A DNA stretch of 64,000 bases, taken from contig NZ_LQQO01000001.1 in NCBI RefSeq assembly GCF_001619955.1, positions 248,001 through 312,000 on the forward strand. Direction: 5' to 3'. How positions within the stretch are numbered: the stretch's first letter is position 1; each line of letters starts with the position of its first letter. The translations under genes were made by a program, and so were the position numbers. This stretch comes from Sphingomonas hankookensis. Lineage in GTDB: Bacteria; Pseudomonadota; Alphaproteobacteria; Sphingomonadales; Sphingomonadaceae. Positions 18,924-27,820 of the stretch are shown here, in pieces. Below the pieces are notes generated by a model. That model worked only from the letters and a program-made list of their open reading frames with translations. It ran no database searches and had not been told where the DNA came from.

Positions 18924-20564
18924 GTGACACCAAAGAAAGAACTGCTCTTCGTCGCGCTCGGCGGATCGGGCGAAATCGGCATGAACGTCAACCTGTACGG
19001 CACCGCCGGCAAGTGGCTGATGATCGATTGCGGCGTGACCTTTGCCGACCCGGCCTATCCGGGCATCGACGTGATGCTGCCCGACCTCCAGTTCATCGAG
19101 GAACGCGGCGACCAGTTGCTCGGCATCGTCATCACCCACGGGCATGAGGACCATATCGGCGCGCTGCCCTATCTAGCCGCCGATCTGGGCGTGCCGATCT
19201 ATGCGACGCCGTTCACCGCCGGGCTGATCCGGGGCAAGCTGGACGAAGAAGGCATTGCCGACCGGGTGAAGCTGAAGATCGTGCACCTGGGCGGCAACGT
19301 GAACGTCGGGCCGTTCGGCGTGAAGTTCGTGCCGATGGCGCATTCGATCCCCGAATCGACCTCGCTGGTCATTTCCACGCCGCATGGGAATGTTTTTCAT
19401 TCGGGTGATTGGAAGCTGGATGCGCAACCGATGGTCGCGACCCCCGCGACGCCGGAAGAGCTTACCGCGATCGGGGACGAGGGCATTCTCGCGCTCGTTT
19501 GCGATTCGACCAACGTCTTCAATACCGAAGCGTCAGGTTCGGAAGCGGACGTCCGAAAGGGGTTGTTCAAGCAGATCTCGTCGGCGCAGGGGCGGCGGGT
19601 GATGGTCACCAGCTTCGCGTCGAACGCGGCGCGATTGCACACGCTGGGCGAAGTGGCGCGCGATACCAACCGCAAGGTCTGCGTGGCGGGCCGTTCGCTC
19701 GACCGAATCCTGAAGGTCGCGAAGGCCACCGGTTATCTGAAGGATTTCCCGCAGACGGTCGATTTTGACACCGCGATGCGGCTGCCGCGCGATCAGGTGC
19801 TGATCATCGCAACCGGTGGACAGGGCGAGCAGCGTGCCGCGCTGGCACGCATTGCGAACCGCGAACATCAGCTGAGCCTCGAAGCCGGCGACCGGGTCAT
19901 CTTCTCGTCGAAGCAGATTCCGGGCAACGAAGTCGCGATCGGCCGAATCCAGAACCAGCTGGCCGCGGCCGGGATCGAGATGATCACCGACCGGCAGGCG
20001 CATGTGCACGTGTCGGGCCATCCGGGCCGACCGGAACTGGCCAAGCTCTATGGCTGGCTGCGGCCCAAGGTGCTGATGCCGGTGCATGGCGAAATGCGGC
20101 ACCTGATGGAACATGCCCGGTTCGGCCTGTCGCAAGGGATCAAGCAGACGCTGGTCCAGACCAATGGCGACATCGTGCGCCTGGCCCCGGGCAATCCGGT
20201 CAAGGTCGGCAACGCGGTCGTCGGGCGTCTGGCGCTGGATGGCGACGTCATCCTGCCCGCCGACGGCACGACGATCAACGAACGGCGCAAGCTGGCGGCC
20301 TATGGCCACATGTCGGTGGCGGTGGCGGTCGACCGGCGCGGGCAATTGATCGGCGAACCGCAGATCCGCGTGCAGGGCGTGCCGGTCGAGGAAGATCGCG
20401 AACCCTTTCTCGAGGAAGCGGTCGATGCCGCGGTGGAGGCTGTCGCGTCGAAGGGGCGCGAGCGGTCCAAGCTGCCCGAGGCGATCCGTCTGGCGGTGCG
20501 CCGCGTCGCGACGCGCTGGACGGGCAAGAAGCCGGTCGTCGACGTCCTCATCATCCCGGCCTGA
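18924..20564 (+). CDS. rnj: Ribonuclease J
   Basis: Metallo-beta-lactamase-fold ribonuclease (546 residues) with 5'-exonuclease and endonuclease activity in RNA maturation and decay. The zinc-binding THGHEDHIGALPYL motif, the beta-CASP region with CDSTNVF and the VHVSGHPGRPEL segment are intact. GTG 18924 is chosen because the conserved N-terminus (KELLFVALGGSGEIGMN) begins right there. It lies 48 bases after coaX and five bases before a DUF1467 gene. Confidence 0.95.
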   Translation: MTPKKELLFVALGGSGEIGMNVNLYGTAGKWLMIDCGVTFADPAYPGIDVMLPDLQFIEERGDQLLGIVITHGHEDHIGALPYLAADLGVPIYATPFTAGLIRGKLDEEGIADRVKLKIVHLGGNVNVGPFGVKFVPMAHSIPESTSLVISTPHGNVFHSGDWKLDAQPMVATPATPEELTAIGDEGILALVCDSTNVFNTEASGSEADVRKGLFKQISSAQGRRVMVTSFASNAARLHTLGEVARDTNRKVCVAGRSLDRILKVAKATGYLKDFPQTVDFDTAMRLPRDQVLIIATGGQGEQRAALARIANREHQLSLEAGDRVIFSSKQIPGNEVAIGRIQNQLAAAGIEMITDRQAHVHVSGHPGRPELAKLYGWLRPKVLMPVHGEMRHLMEHARFGLSQGIKQTLVQTNGDIVRLAPGNPVKVGNAVVGRLALDGDVILPADGTTINERRKLAAYGHMSVAVAVDRRGQLIGEPQIRVQGVPVEEDREPFLEEAVDAAVEAVASKGRERSKLPEAIRLAVRRVATRWTGKKPVVDVLIIPA

Positions 20565-20569
20565 CCGAC

Positions 20570-20830
20570 ATGGCATGGCAGTCGGCGCTGGCGATCTACC
20601 TGCTCTTCTGGGTGTTCGCCATGTTCCTGGTCCTGCCGTTCGGGGTTCGCACGACGCATGAAGCGGGCGAACCCCCGGTGCCGGGACAGGCCGACAGCGC
20701 GCCGGCGGGGTTCAGTTTCGGGCGGATGGCGTGGCGGACGACCATCGTCGCGACCGTGCTGTTCGCGATCTTCTATCTGAACTTCGTGTTCGGATGGGTG
20801 ACGGCGGATATGCTGGATTTCTATCGCTGA
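20570..20830 (+). CDS. DUF1467 family membrane protein
   Basis: An 86-residue protein with two transmembrane segments (about residues 5-24 and 56-78) separated by a short polar loop containing the conserved FGVRTTHEAGEP stretch. DUF1467 proteins are common in alphaproteobacteria, often next to RNase J, and have no established function. Its start is five bases after the RNase J stop, so the two are likely co-transcribed. Confidence 0.85.
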   Translation: MAWQSALAIYLLFWVFAMFLVLPFGVRTTHEAGEPPVPGQADSAPAGFSFGRMAWRTTIVATVLFAIFYLNFVFGWVTADMLDFYR

Positions 20831-20884
20831 GGGCGGCTTTTGAGCGTAGCGTGTCATCCGCGCTCGTTTGTATGAACCCTTCAG

Positions 20885-21005
20885 CCGTTTGCTTCGGGCG
20901 CAGGTTCGAGCTTGTCGAGAACCGTAGTCGAGAAGGGGTTGCCCCAAACTACGGCGTTCTCGACAAACGCTTCTCGACAGGCTCGAAGCTGCTCGAACTG
21001 AACGG
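20885..21005. repeat. Dispersed palindromic repeat, copy 1
   Basis: A 121-base element starting CCGTTTGCTTCG and ending GCTCGAACTGAACGG. It is a near match, in the same orientation, to 39308-39429. Internally it contains inverted copies of a GTTCGAGC...TGTCGAGAA unit, such as TTGTCGAGAACC against GGCGTTCTCGACAA, so it can fold into nested hairpins. It sits between two convergent genes (DUF1467 and the coiled-coil protein), where it could also act as a bidirectional terminator. It resembles REP-type intergenic repeats that I associate with sphingomonad genomes. Confidence 0.8.
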
Positions 21006-21030
21006 TGGTGATTGGTGATGAGCCTGAGCC

Positions 21031-23316
21031 TCAGCTCCGCAACCGCTCGATCGCCTGCGCCAGCACCACGTAGAGCTTGCCCATATCCGACGACAGCAAG
21101 GTCACACCCATCGGCGATCCGTCGCGAAGGGTCAGGATGTGGCGCAGCATCGCTTCGAAATCATGGATGTAGCGGTTCACCTGATCGCGGAAGCCGTCGT
21201 CCTGATCGTACAGCGACGCGATCTCACGCGCCTGCGCGCTGTCGATCAGGCGGACCGCGCGGCGGGTGAAGACCCCTCGGTCACCCTTGAGGTAGGCGGC
21301 CCATGCCGTGTCCGACACATCGGTCGACAGCGAACGGGCAATGTCGATCGCGGCGGAGTTCATCGCTTCGATCAGCAACGACACCCGGCGCGAGAATTGA
21401 TCGCTGTCCGCCGCTTCGCGCTCGGCACGGGCAGCGGCGATGCGTTCGTCCAACTGCTTGCTGGTATCCGCGATGTCGAGCATCTGCCGCGACAGCCGTT
21501 CGGACGCCTCGATCGCCGAAGCAACCGCATGGTTCGCGATGGTCGAAAGCTCGGCCACCTGCGCGGTCACGGCATTGTCGACGGCATTCGCGAGCGCGCG
21601 GGCGCCCTGTGTCTCCAGATCGCGGGCGGCGTCAGGCAAGACCTTGGCCAGCGTATCGCGCGCCTGTTGACTGGCCGCTTCGGCGGTGTCGCGGATGCGC
21701 AGCATCGCCTCCGACAGGCGGGGCGCGGCGTCCTCTGCAAAGCGGACGGTCGTCGCGATGGTATCGTCAACGATGGTGCGGACGCCCTCGATCCGCTCCG
21801 CGCCCCGGTCGAGCGTGTCGAGCAGCGACTGCTGCACGGTCGACAGCGTGTCGCGCTGCATCGCCACCACGCCGGCAATCGCCTCGATGGCGTCATGGGT
21901 GCTCTCGGCGGCGGTGACGAGGGCCAGCAATTCAGGCTTCGACCCGGCAACCACTGCGCGGCTGTCGGCGATCCGGGCGTCGAGCCGGTCGAGCGCCCCC
22001 GGCAGGGTCTCGTCCATTTCGCGCGCGGCGGCGTCGAGTGCGGTCAGCACCTCTTCCGCCGTGGCGATCACCCGGCGGGCGGTGTCGTCGCCATTGGCCA
22101 GCGCTTCCGCCAACGCATCGGCGACCTGGGTCAGCGCGCCGACCGATCCGGCAACCGCCTGCGCACGTTCGACGCCGGTCGTGCGCAGCACGTCGAACCG
22201 TTCGTCGACACCCGACAGGCCGTCATTGAGCAGAGTGAGCAATGCCTCGCTGTCCCGGCGGCGATCGTCCAGCTGGGCGGCAAGGCTGCGGATCGAACCG
22301 TCGATCTGGGCGACGCGGGTGGCGAGTTGCTCGGCGCCTTCGCGGCCGGCGCGTTCGATCGCCGAACCGTTCGCCTCGATCATCGCGATGGTCGCGTCGC
22401 CCTGCGCGGTGATCGCCTTGCGCGATTCGTCGATGGCGGCGGCAGCACGGTCGAGCACCGCATCGATCGCGCCGGACATGGTGGCGATGACGCTTTCCAG
22501 ACGGGCACCGGCGCTTTCGCTGGTCGCCTCCATCCGGTTCATGTGCGCGGCAAGGCGTTGGGCAGCGCCCCCGGCAAGCTCGTCCGCTTCGCGCGACTGC
22601 TGGGCCACGTTCGCGAGCTGCGCGTCGAGCGCGGCGACCCGTTCGCTGGCGGTCAGGCCGGTCGCGTCGAGCAGCGCGGCCAGTTCCGCCGTTTCCGAAT
22701 GCGCCCGCGGCAGGGTGGCGAGGACGGTGGCCAGACGCTGTTCGGTGGTCTGGCTCATGCGGTCGAGTGTCGCGGTCGTTTCGCCGATCGCCGCGATCTG
22801 TTCGCGCATATCGGCGCTGATGCCGCGCAGCCGGCCGGTGGCGGCATCGCCCAGCATCATCAGTGACGCACTCTGCTCGACCACCTCCGCGCGCGATTCG
22901 GCGAGGGTTCGGCGGACCGATTCCAGCACCTGTTCGAGTGCAAAGGCTTCGGCGCGCATCGACTGCGCGGTCGCGGCGAAGCGACGGGCTTCGCTGCGGC
23001 TGTTGCGGCGTAGCAGCAGCCAGCCGATACCGACCAGCATCGGCGGCACGCATAGCGCAGCGATGAACGACGCCATGCCGATCGGCCCGAGCGCGGGGAG
23101 GGAGGGGGCGCTCCATGCCAGCATGCCGCCGATCCATGCGACCACGACCAGTCCGGCAATCGAAGGGCCGATCCAGTTGCGTCGGATCGGTTCGGCATCC
23201 GGAAACGCCTCTGCCAGCCAATGTTGAGTGTCGTCGGTCACGGCATGCGGTGCCGTGAACCCGTCGTCGGCGTCGTGGCGATGCTGTTGCAGCCCGTTGT
23301 TCGAACCCCCGTTCAT
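21031..23316 (-). CDS. Large coiled-coil inner-membrane protein
   Basis: A 761-residue protein with a polar N-terminus, two transmembrane helices (about residues 50-68 and 78-102) and then roughly 580 residues of Ala/Glu/Arg/Asp-rich helix with heptad character and few prolines, typical of a long coiled coil. The last 110 residues look globular (FTRRAVRLIDSAQAREIASLYDQDDGFRDQVNRYIHDFE). The helical part superficially resembles methyl-accepting chemotaxis or apolipoprotein-like domains, but the conserved MCP hairpin tip is not seen. I cannot assign a function. It is divergent from the Hpt-like gene, 79 bases away. Confidence 0.75.
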   Translation of the reverse strand: MNGGSNNGLQQHRHDADDGFTAPHAVTDDTQHWLAEAFPDAEPIRRNWIGPSIAGLVVVAWIGGMLAWSAPSLPALGPIGMASFIAALCVPPMLVGIGWLLLRRNSRSEARRFAATAQSMRAEAFALEQVLESVRRTLAESRAEVVEQSASLMMLGDAATGRLRGISADMREQIAAIGETTATLDRMSQTTEQRLATVLATLPRAHSETAELAALLDATGLTASERVAALDAQLANVAQQSREADELAGGAAQRLAAHMNRMEATSESAGARLESVIATMSGAIDAVLDRAAAAIDESRKAITAQGDATIAMIEANGSAIERAGREGAEQLATRVAQIDGSIRSLAAQLDDRRRDSEALLTLLNDGLSGVDERFDVLRTTGVERAQAVAGSVGALTQVADALAEALANGDDTARRVIATAEEVLTALDAAAREMDETLPGALDRLDARIADSRAVVAGSKPELLALVTAAESTHDAIEAIAGVVAMQRDTLSTVQQSLLDTLDRGAERIEGVRTIVDDTIATTVRFAEDAAPRLSEAMLRIRDTAEAASQQARDTLAKVLPDAARDLETQGARALANAVDNAVTAQVAELSTIANHAVASAIEASERLSRQMLDIADTSKQLDERIAAARAEREAADSDQFSRRVSLLIEAMNSAAIDIARSLSTDVSDTAWAAYLKGDRGVFTRRAVRLIDSAQAREIASLYDQDDGFRDQVNRYIHDFEAMLRHILTLRDGSPMGVTLLSSDMGKLYVVLAQAIERLRS

Positions 23317-23395
23317 GGCCTGCGTCTAACACGATCGAGGGGGCAGCGACAGCCGGGTAAGAATCCATTAACCCCGTTCGCACTATGACGATTCC

Positions 23396-23686
23396 ATGGC
23401 TTATGATCCCGGTGCGATCGATGCGACGCTGGCGGCGGCGGTAGGCGACGAGCCGCTGCTGATCGCCGAGCTGCGCGGAGCGTTCATCGACAGCGCGCGG
23501 CGGGTGCTGGCCACGATGGAAAGCGCGACCGGCGAGCAATGGGCGGGGGCGGCGTTCCGGCTGAAAGGGCTTGCCGCCAGCTTCGGCGCGGTGCGGCTGA
23601 TGACGCTGGCGGCCGAGGCTGCGCTCGCGCCGGTTGGCGATCCGACGACGTTGCGTCGCCTCCACCGGGCGATCGACCGCTTCTGA
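23396..23686 (+). CDS. Degenerate Hpt-domain protein
   Basis: A 96-residue four-helix protein resembling histidine phosphotransfer domains. The segment AAFRLKGLAASFGAVRL aligns with the canonical AHxLKG motif, but the phosphorylated His is replaced by Phe (residue 54, codon TTC), while the Lys and Gly are kept. It therefore should not carry phosphate and may act as a docking or inhibitory protein. The stop codon abuts that of the convergent VWA gene (TGATCA). Confidence 0.7.
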   Translation: MAYDPGAIDATLAAAVGDEPLLIAELRGAFIDSARRVLATMESATGEQWAGAAFRLKGLAASFGAVRLMTLAAEAALAPVGDPTTLRRLHRAIDRF

Positions 23687-24865
23687 TCAGCGACGGCGCG
23701 ATAGCTCGCGCATCGCTGCCTCCAGTCCGTCGATCGTCAGCGGATACATTCGTCCGGCAAACAGGTCGCGGATCAGCTGAGTGGATTGGGTCCAGCCCCA
23801 ATGCGCTTCGGGTGCCGGGTTAATCCATGCCGCCGACCGCCAATGCGCGGTCAGGCGTTGCAGCCATACGGCGCCCGCTTCATCATTATGGTGTTCGACC
23901 GACCCGCCGGGATGGACGATCTCATAGGGGCTCATCGCCGCATCACCCACCACGACCAGTCGATAGTCGGGGCCATAGGTCCGCAGCAGCTCGGAGGTCG
24001 ATTGGCGTTCGGCAAAGCGCCGCCGATTGTCGCGCCACACCCCTTCATAGATACAATTGTGAAAATAGAAGAATTCGAGATGCCGAAACTCGGCGGTGGC
24101 GGCGGAGAATAACTCCTCGACCTGCTCGATGAACGGGTCCATCGACCCGCCGACATCGAGGAACAGCAGCAGCTTCACCGCATTGCGCCGCGCCGGACGC
24201 ATCGCGACGTCGAGCCAGCCGCGCCGTGCAGTGTCGGCAATGGTTGTATCGAGGTCTAGTTCGTCGGCGTTCCCCTCCCGCTCGAAGCGACGCAGGCGGC
24301 GCAGAGCGACCTTCAGGTTGCGGGTGCCCAGCTCACGGTCGTTGTCGAGGTTGCGAAACTCGCGCCGTTCCCAGACCTTTACCGCCCGGCGATGCCGGCT
24401 CTCGCCACCGATGCGAATGCCTTCGGGGTTATAGCCGCCATGGCCGAACGGGCTGGTCCCGCCGGTGCCGATCCATTTCGATCCGCCATGATGTGCCTCG
24501 TCCTGCTCGGCAAGGCGCTGACGGAGTGTCTCCATCAGCTGATCCCAATCGCCGATCGCCGCGATCTTAGCCATCTGTTCGTGTGATAGATATTGCTCCG
24601 CCACCGCCCGCAACCAGTCCGCCGGGATCGCGACCGGGTCGACTCCAGAGGGCGAGGTGATGCCGCCGAACACTTCGCCAAAGGCACGGTCGAACCGGTC
24701 GACCATCGCCTCGTCCTTCACGAACGTCGCGCGGGCGAGGTGGTAGAAGGCGTCGATCGTCGGTTCGATGACGCCGCGATCGATCGCTTCGATCAGGACG
24801 AGCTGTTCGCGGATACCGACCGACATGCCGGTGCGCCGCAGCGCTTCGACGAAGGAATGGAACAT
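23687..24865 (-). CDS. CoxE-type VWA domain protein
   Basis: A 392-residue protein of the CoxE/VWA family. An N-terminal helical region (IREQLVLIEAIDRGVIEPTI) and a linker with GTGGTSPFGHGGYNPEG precede a VWA domain with the MIDAS-like LFLDVGGSM, where Gly stands in the DxSxS position, and a VVVGDAAM strand. Family members act with MoxR AAA+ ATPases in metal-cofactor insertion or complex assembly. A MoxR gene lies three genes upstream on the same strand (26927-27787), so a functional pair is likely. The target is unknown. Confidence 0.88.
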   Translation of the reverse strand: MFHSFVEALRRTGMSVGIREQLVLIEAIDRGVIEPTIDAFYHLARATFVKDEAMVDRFDRAFGEVFGGITSPSGVDPVAIPADWLRAVAEQYLSHEQMAKIAAIGDWDQLMETLRQRLAEQDEAHHGGSKWIGTGGTSPFGHGGYNPEGIRIGGESRHRRAVKVWERREFRNLDNDRELGTRNLKVALRRLRRFEREGNADELDLDTTIADTARRGWLDVAMRPARRNAVKLLLFLDVGGSMDPFIEQVEELFSAATAEFRHLEFFYFHNCIYEGVWRDNRRRFAERQSTSELLRTYGPDYRLVVVGDAAMSPYEIVHPGGSVEHHNDEAGAVWLQRLTAHWRSAAWINPAPEAHWGWTQSTQLIRDLFAGRMYPLTIDGLEAAMRELSRRR

Positions 24866-24874
24866 CGCGGCAGG

Positions 24875-26233
24875 TTACCGCATCGCCCCGTACAACCGCC
24901 AGTGCGTACCCGAAAGCCCGGCGGGGTCGCCGCGCGCGATCTCGCGATAGGTGCGGCCGCACCAGAATGGCCGGTCGGGGAAGCGCGTGTCGCCATCGCG
25001 TTCGACGAGATGAAAGCGGGCGGGCGGGCAGGCGGTTTCGGCGACGGTCAGGGAATAGCGTTGCGAGCGAGCGGCGGCGATCAGGATTGCGCTGGACCGG
25101 CTATAGTCGACCGATACGATGGCCCCGCCCGGCGCGACGCGTGCCAGGGTCGCGACCGCCCGGCCGGGGTCGCCGCGCAGGTTGCGGATTATTGCCCTGT
25201 CGGCGACTGCTGCGGTGAGGAGGAAGGTGAGCGAGATAGCTGCGGCAATCCACCGCTTTACAGGATGATTCCATGCCATCGGCAGGATGATGACGGTCAG
25301 CAACAGCAGGGGCGGGACGACGACGGCATAATAGCGCGCAGCACCGCTATTCGGCAGCGCGAGGAGCGCGACCGCCAAGGGCAGTGCGCAGGCGATCAGC
25401 GCAAGCGTCGCCAGCCGGTCGCTCGTGCCGCGCGCCAGATAGAGGAGCGGCACGGCCAGGATTGTGGCGCCGAACATGCCGGCAAGCAGCTGGCGCATCG
25501 CATCGGACCATTTGAGCCAGTCGTGCGGCTCGCGATTGCCGATATGGAACCCGCCGCCTCCAGCCGCGGCAGCCCACGCGCCGGCAACCAGCAGGACAGC
25601 GACCGCCGCCGCCGGAGCGAACAGGGCGATGGTGTCGGGCAATCCTTTGCGCCAGCCTGCATTGCGGCATCGTTCCACCGTGACCCATAATGTCAGGATC
25701 ACAAGCGCAAACATCATCGTCGCCTGGGCAAGGCAGCCGAGCAGGGCGGCAATCGTCAAGGCGCTCGACGGCTTCGGCCGTGTGGGATCGGCCAACCAGC
25801 CATCTATGATGGCGATGGCGGAAACGCAGGCGAGTAGCATCGGGGCATAGCCGCGCGCCTCCGCGCCATAGGTCAGCAGGAAGGGCGCGACGGCGAACGC
25901 GACGGCCGCGCAGATTGCCGGTGCTGGCCCGCGTCGCGCAGCGATCGCTGCGGCAACGACGATGGTCGCGGAGCTGCTGACTATGGAAAGGGCGCGCTGG
26001 AGGATCGGTGGTGCTGCCGGACCGACCAGTTGGAGCCACAGCGTATTCAGATGGTGGTTGTTGTCGTGATTGATCTGGAACAGCACGCCCGCCGGCGTCG
26101 CCACTTCCTGCGCGAAGACTGCCGACCATGCTTCGTCTAGCCAAAGCCCGCCCCGCGCCGCAAAACAGCGCAGGACCAGTCCCGCCAGCGCGATCCCGAC
26201 GATCCAGAGCCAATGTTCCCGCCGCATGCCCAT
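24875..26233 (-). CDS. GT-C type polytopic membrane protein, putative glycosyltransferase
   Basis: A 452-residue protein with about ten hydrophobic segments. An Asp-Glu pair in GGLWLDEAWSAVF follows the first transmembrane helix, the arrangement of the PMT/ArnT-like GT-C glycosyltransferases that use polyprenyl-phosphate sugars. The C-terminal part is more polar (HLVERDGDTRFPDRPFWCGR) and could be periplasmic. The family assignment is by architecture, and donor and acceptor are unknown. It is nine bases upstream of the VWA gene on the same strand. Confidence 0.65.
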   Translation of the reverse strand: MGMRREHWLWIVGIALAGLVLRCFAARGGLWLDEAWSAVFAQEVATPAGVLFQINHDNNHHLNTLWLQLVGPAAPPILQRALSIVSSSATIVVAAAIAARRGPAPAICAAVAFAVAPFLLTYGAEARGYAPMLLACVSAIAIIDGWLADPTRPKPSSALTIAALLGCLAQATMMFALVILTLWVTVERCRNAGWRKGLPDTIALFAPAAAVAVLLVAGAWAAAAGGGGFHIGNREPHDWLKWSDAMRQLLAGMFGATILAVPLLYLARGTSDRLATLALIACALPLAVALLALPNSGAARYYAVVVPPLLLLTVIILPMAWNHPVKRWIAAAISLTFLLTAAVADRAIIRNLRGDPGRAVATLARVAPGGAIVSVDYSRSSAILIAAARSQRYSLTVAETACPPARFHLVERDGDTRFPDRPFWCGRTYREIARGDPAGLSGTHWRLYGAMR

Positions 26234-26280
26234 CCCCCCGGGCGCGGGTCTAGCCGAGCGAGTATCCAGTCGTCACGCCC

Positions 26281-26823
26281 TCAGCGGGCATAGGCGTCGA
26301 TCAGCGACCCGACATAGTCGGGCGCCGCGCTGCTCAGTTCGGTGGCGGGACGGGGGCCGTAGATGAAGCCGTGCGTCGGATAGACCGAACTGCCCAGTCC
26401 TTGCGAATCACGATACCAGACCTTCACCTGCGTCCAGTCGCCCTTCGGCGAAACGTCGAACACCGTCACGTCCTGTTCTACGCCGCCGCGCACCCCGTTG
26501 ATCCGCGACCAGTTGGCATGCGTCACCATTGCCACGCGCGGTTCGACGACCCGACTGATGACGAGGACATGGCCGAGCGGGAGGCGGGACGTCCTGGCAA
26601 AGGTCAGGACCGCGCCGACCTTCGGCGTGTGGCCACGCGGATAGCGTCCATTGGCCTGATCCCACCATGTCCAGGCATCGCCGTAGATTTCCACACCCGA
26701 CGCGGCCCGCGCGAAGGGAACGCATTGCCCGACATAATCGAGCAGTGAACGTGCCCCGAGCGGGAAACTGGCGGCACCGGCAAAGACGAGGAGCAACAGG
26801 CCCCGGACAAGCGAACCGAACAT
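26281..26823 (-). CDS. Exported CHAP-domain peptidoglycan amidase-like protein
   Basis: A 180-residue protein with an N-terminal signal peptide (GLLLLVFAGAASFPLGA) and a CHAP domain. The catalytic Cys is in YVGQCVPFARAAS and the catalytic His in LPLGHVLVISRV, with HANWS as a possible third element. CHAP enzymes cleave peptidoglycan amide bonds. It lies between the MoxR gene and the GT-C gene. A periplasmic role in wall remodelling is inferred. Confidence 0.85.
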   Translation of the reverse strand: MFGSLVRGLLLLVFAGAASFPLGARSLLDYVGQCVPFARAASGVEIYGDAWTWWDQANGRYPRGHTPKVGAVLTFARTSRLPLGHVLVISRVVEPRVAMVTHANWSRINGVRGGVEQDVTVFDVSPKGDWTQVKVWYRDSQGLGSSVYPTHGFIYGPRPATELSSAAPDYVGSLIDAYAR

Positions 26824-26926
26824 GGCGCCATAGTGCGACCGCGATGGTGACCGATCGGTTGGCGATCGTGGTTAACGAAATCTTCCGACCACGCATCGTC
26901 GCGTCATGGCAACGGCCTGGCCGATG

Positions 26927-27787
26927 TCAGCCGCCCGTGCGCCGGTGCAGGAAGGCGAGCCGTTCGAACAGCATCACATCCGCCTCGTTCTTCAGCAGCG
27001 CACCGTGCAGCGGCGGGATCGCCTTGCTCGGATCATGCGACGCCAGCACGTCCAGCGGCATGTCGTCGTGTAGCAGCAGTTTCAGCCAGTCGATCAGTTC
27101 GCTGGTCGACGGCTTCTTCTTCAACCCCGGCGTCTCGCGCACCGCAAAGAACAGATCGAGCGCGCGGTTGACCAGCACGCGCTGGATACCCGGGAAATGC
27201 ACGTCGAGGATCGACTGCATCGTCGCCCGGTCGGGAAAGCGGATATAGTGGAAGAAGCAACGGCGCAGGAAGGCGTCGGGCAGTTCCTTCTCGTTGTTCG
27301 ATGTGATGACGACGATCGGCCGCTCGCGCGCCGTCACCCGCTCGCCGGTTTCATAGACGTCGAACGCCATGCGATCGAGTTCGTGGAGCAGGTCGTTCGG
27401 GAATTCGATATCGGCCTTGTCGACTTCATCAATCAGCAGCACCGGCAGTGTCGGGCTGACGAACGCGTCCCACAGCTTTCCCCGCCGGATGTAGTTGCCG
27501 ATGTCGTGGACGCGCGGGTCGCCGAGCTGCCCGTCGCGCAGCCGCGCCACGGCGTCATATTCGTACAGGCCCTGCTGCGCGCGGGTGGTCGATTTGACGT
27601 TCCATTCGATCAGTGGCGCATCGATCGCCCGCGCGATCTCCTGCGCCAGCACGGTCTTGCCCGTGCCCGGCTCGCCCTTGACCAGCAGCGGACGGCGCAG
27701 CGTCACTGCCGCATTGACCGCGACCTTCAGGTCGTCGGTCGCGACATATCCTTCGGTTCCTTCGAAGCGCATCGGTGGTGTCGTCAT
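26927..27787 (-). CDS. MoxR family AAA+ ATPase
   Basis: A 286-residue AAA+ ATPase with Walker A (GEPGTGKTVLAQ), Walker B (LLIDEVDKAD), sensor 1 (VVITSNNEKELPDAFLRRCF) and the C-terminal lid. MoxR proteins are chaperone-like and usually partner with VWA proteins such as the CoxE-type product encoded at 23687-24865. Two unrelated-looking genes (CHAP and GT-C) separate the pair here. The start at 27787 is ATG and matches the usual N-terminus (FEGTEGYVATDDL). Confidence 0.93.
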   Translation of the reverse strand: MTTPPMRFEGTEGYVATDDLKVAVNAAVTLRRPLLVKGEPGTGKTVLAQEIARAIDAPLIEWNVKSTTRAQQGLYEYDAVARLRDGQLGDPRVHDIGNYIRRGKLWDAFVSPTLPVLLIDEVDKADIEFPNDLLHELDRMAFDVYETGERVTARERPIVVITSNNEKELPDAFLRRCFFHYIRFPDRATMQSILDVHFPGIQRVLVNRALDLFFAVRETPGLKKKPSTSELIDWLKLLLHDDMPLDVLASHDPSKAIPPLHGALLKNEADVMLFERLAFLHRRTGG

Positions 27788-27820
27788 GGCCGCGACGATA
27801 GGCGGCGAAGCGAACGGGCG

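Noticed and set aside
21139-22866. Long plus-strand open frame of 575 codons
   Set aside because: It is antisense to the coiled-coil gene, whose Ala/Arg-rich codons keep the opposite frame open; the translation is Arg-rich with no domain.
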